Positions 57,304 to 64,000 of a stretch of 64,000 nt of DNA are shown here, one piece after another. The notes under the pieces were generated by a model. That model worked only from the letters and a program-made list of their open reading frames with translations, made no database searches and was not told the DNA's origin. The translations under genes and the position numbers were made by a program. Every line of letters starts with the position of its first letter. The first letter of the stretch is position 1. Origin of the DNA: Agapanthus africanus (lineage: Eukaryota; Streptophyta; Magnoliopsida; Asparagales; Amaryllidaceae); NCBI GenBank assembly GCA_030015575.1, contig JASDDO010000016.1, positions 180,480,815 to 180,544,814 on the forward strand, in the 5' to 3' direction.

Positions 57304-57474
57304 ATGCCTTAATCAAGATAATAAAACAGATGAATTAACCGAACCCGCTTGTTATACTGAGCTGGGGAACGTTGGTCCCGCTCCAACTTATAATTGTTAT
57401 AAGACAGAGCAGGAAATTGGGGAATACCAGATTTCCCGTGCCGCCCAAACGAAGAAAGTGCATGCTGATGCATC
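57304..57474 (+). pseudogene. Copia-G mini-gag N terminus, start codon lost
   Basis: The sequence matches copia-C mini-gag (DELTEPACYTELGNVGPAPTYNCYKTEQEIG...) but its ATG has become ACA at 57326-57328. The two-codon upstream frame ATG CCT TAA (57304) is kept. LTR-F2 interrupts it at 57475, right after the ADAS residues. Protease and pol of this element must lie beyond the window. Confidence 0.75.
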
Positions 57475-59587
57475 TGTTGGAGATAGTGCCCTCAGAGTCA
57501 ATTATTGGATCACAGGCACGTGATTGCAATGATTGAGGGGAGGACCTGTCCCAGTAGGACAGTCTTACTCAAGATGATAGTATGCTATCTGGTTTATCTT
57601 TATCATCGTGTACTGCTTTAGGTGACCTTACGAGTCGCTATTACACGTTGATAGAGCCCCTAGGATTCTTGCTTGACTACCAGCAGTATGAGGGCGATCA
57701 TATACGTGAGAGCTGGAGTCTATAAGCACATCCTTAAAAGGTCCCTAGTCATGGGAGTTTCGAGACAGGGCATCGATACTCCAGAGTAGACTAGTGTATA
57801 CAGTCGAGACCCCGACGAGGGGCGGTGGCCGGTCTCACAAGCCATTGGTGTCAGTTGGTTCACCTAAGATGTATACAGGTGCTCATTGGGTTATGAGTAC
57901 ACCGGACAGGACTCGCCGGGAACCTGCTAGTTGGGATTATACCTGATGTCAGATAGCAGTTCCCTGGTGACATGTGTACAGGTTAGTTCATCGATCTGAG
58001 ATCGTCATTTGTCTCGTATGAGTTCCCACCGTGCCTTGATTACTACCCTACCACGCTCAAAGGAGACGTGCAAACAGGTTTTAGTTGGGTACAGTCCCGA
58101 GCCACATGGAGGCAGTGAGCGGATCTGCAGGGGTTCGTCTCTCCCGGTATTGGGGGTGAGGTCGCGCTGTGTCTAGGAGAGCCAGAACATGAAAAGTCCT
58201 TAGCCAAGGCAGGAGATTTGCTGGTAAGTATTCCAGTAGTATCTCAGGGTGTTCTGGGCTACACTCCGACACGACTTGTACCGCTATTGGGGGTCTGACT
58301 TTCACAAACCCCCTAGGCCCGCCATGCGATACTCATAGACGAACGGACCGGACTGTACGGATATTGTCACTGACAGGCTCAGTAGGGTGTCAGGATGAGT
58401 TCGCTTATCGACGTCCCTTTTGGTCAATAGCTGGTGGCCCGTCACGTATGGCTAATACCTCTGACGTGCTAGTGGTTAAATCCACAGCCATAGTATTGAC
58501 GAGTCTTTAGAGTCCACCACACTCAGTCACTCAGGTTTCGGGCGAAACGCTGTAGAGGCCGTATGGAGATATGGCAAGGTTCGATCAGATACGTGCGGTA
58601 TTGCACGGATCGTGATCGGACTGTTTTTACTAGCCGGCTTTGGCTTAAGCCGGATCCTAGTATTAGATAGTGTAGATATTGTCTCTTTGCATTTGTGTTC
58701 AGTGGGAATACAAATGCGGGCATGTATATGCAGTAGCGGGGTTTTCCTGTAATTTATTACGTGATCAGTTTTCTGAAGTTGCCAGTTTGCATTCCGTTCC
58801 GGCCGGTTTTCCTTTGTTCCTTCACGGCCGGACTTTCTGATGGAGGGGGGTTATTTGCAGTTTGCAAATAACTGATTGTGAGGGGCTTTCTTGCTTTTGT
58901 GGCTTTATGATGAGACTAGCATCATGAGATTCTTTTTCTTTCTTATCTTTTGCATTAATGAGATGGGTGTGGAGTTGATTTGGATATGAAATGGGTGTGA
59001 CCATTTTCATATTAGATTATTCATTTTCTTCTCTTGGATTGGATTTTTCTTTTTTCCCCCACCATTCTTTGTAGGGGGCCGGCCACACTAGAAAGAGAGG
59101 GAGGGAGATTATTGTGGTTCTCATTTCTTTATGCTATCTCATTATTCCATTGTAGCAACAAAAGAAAAATGCCTCTCCAAAGTTCTTGATTCCTACCTCC
59201 ATTAAGGCAACTTCTCAAACCCCAAAGAGACATAGCCTACTACACTACATTTACAGCAAATCTTGGTCGCGTCGGCTAGCCAACTTCGCGCCCGAGTTGC
59301 CTCGGTCCACAGGTGGGAGCCCGTAAAAGTATCTGGCTACGTGGTGCCCTTTCTGACGAGGAGGTGACAGACGGAGATTCCGCGGGAGATCGGAGTGGAG
59401 ATGAAGACCGAAGGACACGGATCGCTTGGTATAACTCTCTACCCGTATTTTAGTTTGCTAGTAGCTAGGTTAATGGCCCGATCCAGGTTAAAAGTGCGCG
59501 GTGGTGCCGGTTTGCTAGTTTGCAAAGTTTTTCGTTTCCGCGTTTCCGGCGTCGGATCGACGGCCGGGGCACCGCCACGGACTTACA
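57475..59587 (+). repeat. Copia-F2 5' LTR
   Basis: TGTTGGAGATAGTGCCCTCA ... CCACGGACTTACA, 2113 bp, directly before a PBS. The LTR end resembles that of copia-D (GTGGACTTACA). It holds the strong hairpin CCGGCTTTGGCTTAAGCCGG near 58632, flanked by ACTAG/CTAGT. The left TSD candidate is GCATC (57470-57474). Confidence 0.92.
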
Positions 59588-59588
59588 T

Positions 59589-59600
59589 TGGTATCAAAGC
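59589..59600 (+). other. Copia-F2 primer-binding site, one mismatch
   Basis: TGGTATCAAAGC, one base from the initiator-Met tRNA complement, one base after the LTR end. Confidence 0.88.
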
Positions 59601-60146
59601 CACGCCATTAACCATGCCTAGCTTGCTCGAGTATGTTTAAAACCCGATCGAACAAAAATCGCAAAAACCGTATTTTCAGTGCACTGGTTTCTGTCGAATT
59701 TTTTTTAGCTCCAAAAATTTTTCAGGTTGTTGCAGAATACTGTGCATGGAAATCTAAGCAATATGTGAAAATTTGGTCGCGAGATCTCACCATAACGCCG
59801 CGGAACCGCGGCCAAACCTATGCTTGGGCCGCGGTTCCGCCGCTCTTCTAACTGTTCAGCGTGCCAAATTTTTCCAGAGGGCTTTAGACATGGAAATAGG
59901 GGTTTTGGGATATTATTTTTGGGCCCAGATATTCTGTAAGTGCTACAGTAGTGCTTGGGGCCCACTTCGGTGAATTTGTTCGATCGGATATTTTAAACAT
60001 GCTAGTTCACAGTATTTACATTATATCTACGACCGTGAATGTCACTTGATCGGTAAATCCTGTCTAACTGCTATAGCCCGGTTAGACGGATTTGCGAAAG
60101 TGACATTCACGTTGATGTTCTGTGTTGTGCTGTGATGTTGCGGATT
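59601..60146 (+). other. Copia-F2 5' leader, first 0.55 kb
   Basis: Holds paired GC palindromes at 59798-59813 and 59826-59843 and a long two-tier hairpin at 60034-60111: CGTGAATGTCACTT/AAGTGACATTCACG outside; AAATCC/GGATTT and GTCTAAC/GTTAGAC inside. A gypsy LTR interrupts it at 60147. Confidence 0.8.
60034..60111 (+). promoter_or_regulatory. Two-tier hairpin in the copia-F2 leader
   Basis: The outer stem of 14 bp and inner stems of 7 and 6 bp are almost perfect, about 445 nt after the PBS. Counterparts in copies C, D, E and G pair equally well with different bases. Function is unknown. Confidence 0.65.
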
Positions 60147-63100
60147 TGTCACGACCCGAAAGAGCACGTGACTGACCCTTGAATCATATGAAGTCTATAG
60201 GACCCCATCTGATCCAAGTAAGCCAAAAGCCCAGAAATCTAAAACCATTTTAAGAGTGAATAAGGAAAACTGGTTTTAAGAAGTAAAGAAATCACGTTTC
60301 GAAAATCAAAGTTTTTAAATAACTAAGCCGAATATGCGTTTTAAATTGTGTAACCTTTTCTGAAAATTTCGGCAGAGTTTCCTTTGTAAAAACTGGCCCC
60401 AAACGGGGTACAACAAGAATAATATATATGAAATGATAAAAGGCGTCCCCAAGCGGGAGCTAGCTCTTCGTCAATCGACGGTCACAACCATGCAAGCAAT
60501 AATAATATACAACGCCAAAGGGCGAGGATCAAAACCCAAAAAGAAACTCAAAACAGCCAAAAAACCGTAATACTACAAGCGCGACTCTAAGGTCGAAATA
60601 ATACAACACTGTTTTCTAAGTCTGAAACAATATACAAGTTTTGGTTGATGGAATGACTAGATACAATGAATAATATAGGAGCAATGGCGGTTCTGATACA
60701 AAAGAACCCACCTATGAACGCAAGTCACCCATATGGAAGCAATGTACCAGAAATGCCTCTATGGAATCTGTACGGCAAAACCTGCAAGAACTGTGGCACA
60801 ACGGGGGTGAGTTGCCAACTCGTGAATAGAAAAATATCTATAAGCAGAGATCGAATGCATGACCCATCCTAGGTCAATACGATCAGATATATATAAACCT
60901 CAATATGAATAAGTCTGAAGCATGCTAAACTGGCAATGTAATCTCTATACATGAGTGTAGTGCCAAGTGCTCGTGCTAGTGCCTCAAGTAATAGCATATT
61001 ATGAATGTGAGGTACAATCAATGAAATCAATCTGCATGTACGTGGATCCCGTCCACTCGTCACCCAATGACAAAAACCATCATGCATATAAATATCATCA
61101 GCATATGCATGGAAATATGAGGATATAAACCACCTGTTTCCCTCGCGACACGTCAAAATCATGGAACCGGAGTGCCCAACATCGGCACTCGAAAACATCA
61201 TGAAAACTGTGCCCAGCATCGGTACATAAATCCTCATATATCGGGCTCCGTCAGTCCGGATCGGCCCACGGGCTCTGTCTGCGGTATCGGCCCTCGGCCC
61301 CGGCAGTACGCCCATATCCATCTATCGACTCTGGTCAGTATCCTCCGGATAACCGCCAGGTCCAACCAATCACCGGTAGGTACTCGTCACCCTGCCAGGC
61401 TCATCGTCTACTCCACGAAAAACATTTCTTGCCCCGGGGAACCATACCGGGTCCACCATGTACCCGCAATCGGCCTCATCCGCCTCCTCGAATCGGGTTT
61501 CACATGTCGCTCTCAGCACCGAGAAAACACATGGTGGACGCACTGAAATATCATATCAAGGGTAACCGGGTTTTTTAAACAATTACATATCCTCTTTAAA
61601 ACACCCACGGTTCCCAAAACCAAAAATATCATGAAAACAACATATCTCAATGCGTATAATCAGAAAGCAGCATGTGTGCGACATATAGCAGGAAGGTAAG
61701 CAAATCAATATGTCATGCAAGGGTCATATCCTGAATGCAACAGTACTACAGTGTAGTGACATGGCAATTATCGATGACGAAGTGTGTGAGCCGGCAAACA
61801 AGTGTACGTAGAACATACGCATCATCGATAATGGTGCTGGTGTCCTAGCAGCATGACTGAAATATATCAACAATACAAGCGATGCAATGCAAATAGCATG
61901 AATATGCGGAATAGAATAATCAACACAACAGTAGAGAACCTGCCTCAATAGATATATCATGCAACCTTGCCTTTTGAAATAAGACGAATCAGGGCTTTTT
62001 GTAAAATAAGGGCTACGGTATTTTAAGAAAAGATGCGTCGTTTGAAAATATCCATATAAACCCTTTTGCTTATCTTTAAAATATCCCGGATTCGTTAGTT
62101 TTGAAATAGGTATGACTCGGGTCTAGTATAACGCCTACTATGCAAACTACGAATCCAACAATCAAGTCAATCGAGAGGGGTATGGAAACCACCTAAATCT
62201 GAGTCGATATCACACTATCTTATCACATGACAGGTATCACTACCATCATATCACATCTCCAATACGAACTCTGTCATGTCGCCAAATCTCACGGCCTCAA
62301 TCGAATCTCATCGACTCATCTCAATCCCACGTATCATCCTCAAAACTCGTATATTAACACATAGTCCCATACCCATGTGTAGATATACACACCATCATAT
62401 GCGCACAGATAAATGAAAGAATGTATGCAAGTATGTGTGTATGTGTGAGTGCACCCACTACTCTATGGTTTCGCACTACTAAACCAATACGTCCTTATTA
62501 TCAATAATCCATTATTACCATCAATAATCCTAAACAACACTTAATAAATATATGTGTGTATACGTATTCGTATACATCACCACGGACTGCGGGGGTGCAA
62601 TACGCCATCCACCCGACTTCTCCCCGTAGATATAAATCTACTCACCTTGCTTCTCATGTGTCGGTGCCGATGTCGCCATCTTCATCTTCTTTGCCTCAAC
62701 ATCACGTAGGGTACCTACAAGTATATCACAACGCTAAAGCACATGAAAATCACATCGGAAACCAAAATAGCACACGCTACTCGCATAGGTAAAAACCTAT
62801 CGTCTCGCATGTAAACACGTTCAATATCCACTTGTCGTTGACGTCCAAACGCCACCCGACAGAAACGAATCACCAAATACCAAAATCCATGCTAAAACAA
62901 GTCGTATATCATACGCCAACTCAAGCAAATCAACCCAGATTTCACCCTAGGTGGAATCAGTCAAAACTAGACATACCCAGGGTCAAGACTAGAGGAAATA
63001 GAGCCATGCACAAAAATCGAGACAGTTCCCTCCTGCTCTGGCCGCAATTTGCGGCCAGAAGGGATAAATTGGCGGCCGTACTTTGGAGTTGGGGGCTAGG

Positions 63101-64000
63101 GTTTGGTGTGGTGGTTCCATGGTGCCTGCACATCTCACTGTCAACTCAGTTTTATTTTTGGGGTCTCGAGGTGATAGCAGATTCCACAAAACACTCCCAG
63201 ATTTACAGTTTTTCTCCGACATCGTCTCATAAATCCGTATTCTGGTTTCAAGTTCAGGTTTGGGTCCAAATTAGCATCACACAAGGGGTTCTAAGATCAC
63301 AACAAGCCCCGATTCCACTTGATTTCAGGTCTAACCCTAAATCCTAACTTGAATTCTCCAAAGTCCACAAAACGACACAATATCGATATGAAACTAGAAT
63401 TGATGCACAAGGAAATTGAAATACTACTTGAGGGTGCAGAAATTACCTCCTTTGGCAACTCAAGAAAATTCTTGAGTTGCTCAAAGTCCTCCAAATCCAA
63501 TCTTGCTAGGTTCAATGTGTAGCTAGTGAGCTTGGGAGCAAGTTTTGTGAAGTGGGAATGGGGTTTTGGGGTTGATTTCATTATGGATCTAGGGTTTCAA
63601 GAAGAGGGAGAGAGAGGGAGAGGGAGGAGCAGCAGCTCAAGTGGAAGAGGGGAGAGAAAATGAGAAGGGAAATGATGGGGGGTCATGGGTCAAAAGAGGT
63701 TTGACCTAGACATTCTCTCTCATCATCATACTTACTTTTTCTTTCTTTTCTTTTCCTTCTCACTCCAATAGTGAACCCAAAAGAATAACCATGGCAATAG
63801 AAATATAACACAAGTGTAACAAGTGTGGAAAATGATATGTGCACATTTTTGCACAAAAATGCTAAAAGTCCAATTAGCGATTTTTAATCGCGATTAGCAC
63901 TAAATTAGCATATAACTAATCTTAAAAACTTTAAAATGGCATAATTCCATAAAATACCCTATTTTAGAATTTTCCATAATTTTTCCCTATTTATTTGTAT
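60147..64000 (-). repeat. Minus-strand gypsy LTR, running off the window
   Basis: Starts TGTCACGACCCGAAAGAGCACGTGAC on plus, the 3' end of the gypsy LTR, and continues in the order seen in LTR-1 and gypsy-B (GATATAAATCTACTCACC near 62630, GGCCGCAATTTGCGGCC at 63040-63056, GA-rich stretch 63600-63660, AT-rich start region from 63800). By comparison with 4171 bp in gypsy-B its 5' end should lie ~300 bp beyond 64000. No PBS precedes it, so it is a 3' LTR or a solo LTR. The left TSD candidate is GGATT (60142-60146). Several open frames on both strands are LTR sequence without recognisable domains. Confidence 0.85.

Noticed and set aside
62832..63347. 171-codon ORF near the right end
   Set aside because: It lies inside the minus-strand gypsy LTR, opposite the LTR orientation, crosses the GC palindrome and has no recognisable domain.

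Overview
The window looks like repeat-rich nuclear DNA from a flowering plant. No host gene, rRNA, tRNA or organellar gene can be supported. Almost every base belongs to LTR retrotransposons of two families. The plant call rests on primer-binding sites matching the 3' end of plant initiator-Met tRNA (TGGTATCAGAGC), plant-type Ty1/copia polyprotein motifs, plant-type Ty3/gypsy protease and RT motifs, and very long LTRs nested in one another. I cannot name the species.

Layout. 1-1533: broken Ty3/gypsy gag-protease (minus), joined to a truncated copia LTR (1534-3236). 3237-11402: a minus-strand gypsy LTR split by a plus-strand solo gypsy LTR (4437-10582, TSD TTAAA) that carries a ~2.3-kb internal tandem duplication. 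11403-17556: rest of copia-A (leader, broken pol, 3' LTR). 17569-23738: deleted gypsy-B on the minus strand, with an intact 4.17-kb 5' LTR and PBS. 23739-28397: decayed copia-B pol and 3' LTR. 28671-49281: complete copia-C (TSD GCTAA), interrupted by complete copia-D (36188-46261, TSD AAAGC/AATGC). Copia-D is the only element here with a full gag and the best preserved polyprotein. Copia-C sits in the 5' LTR of an older copia-E, whose LTR end, PBS and leader follow at 49287-50669. To the right comes a telescope of left halves only: LTR-F1 (50670) in E, copia-G (52077) in F1, copia-F2 (57475) in G, and a minus gypsy LTR (60147) in F2 that runs off the window.

The most interesting signal is in the copia 5' leaders (2.0-3.2 kb between PBS and gag in C, D and G). 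Aligned by eye across the 4-6 copies, they hold an ordered series of predicted RNA stem-loops whose paired arms change together: a GC-rich palindrome about 200 nt after the PBS; a two-tier hairpin (at about +430 in D, E and F2); a 14-bp clover stem; three evenly spaced hairpins sharing a TTGAC/GTCAA core; a GNRA-loop hairpin; and a pyrimidine tract ending in YAG just before gag. Elements A, C and G also share a deletion that reduces gag to a short peptide with a damaged zinc knuckle, while their leaders stay conserved. This suggests a non-autonomous subfamily mobilised through its leader RNA by a gag-bearing relative such as copia-D. C and G further share an ~880-bp insertion in the leader, part of which is far better conserved than its flanks.

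All coordinates, homologies and divergence counts were made by eye and need computational confirmation.
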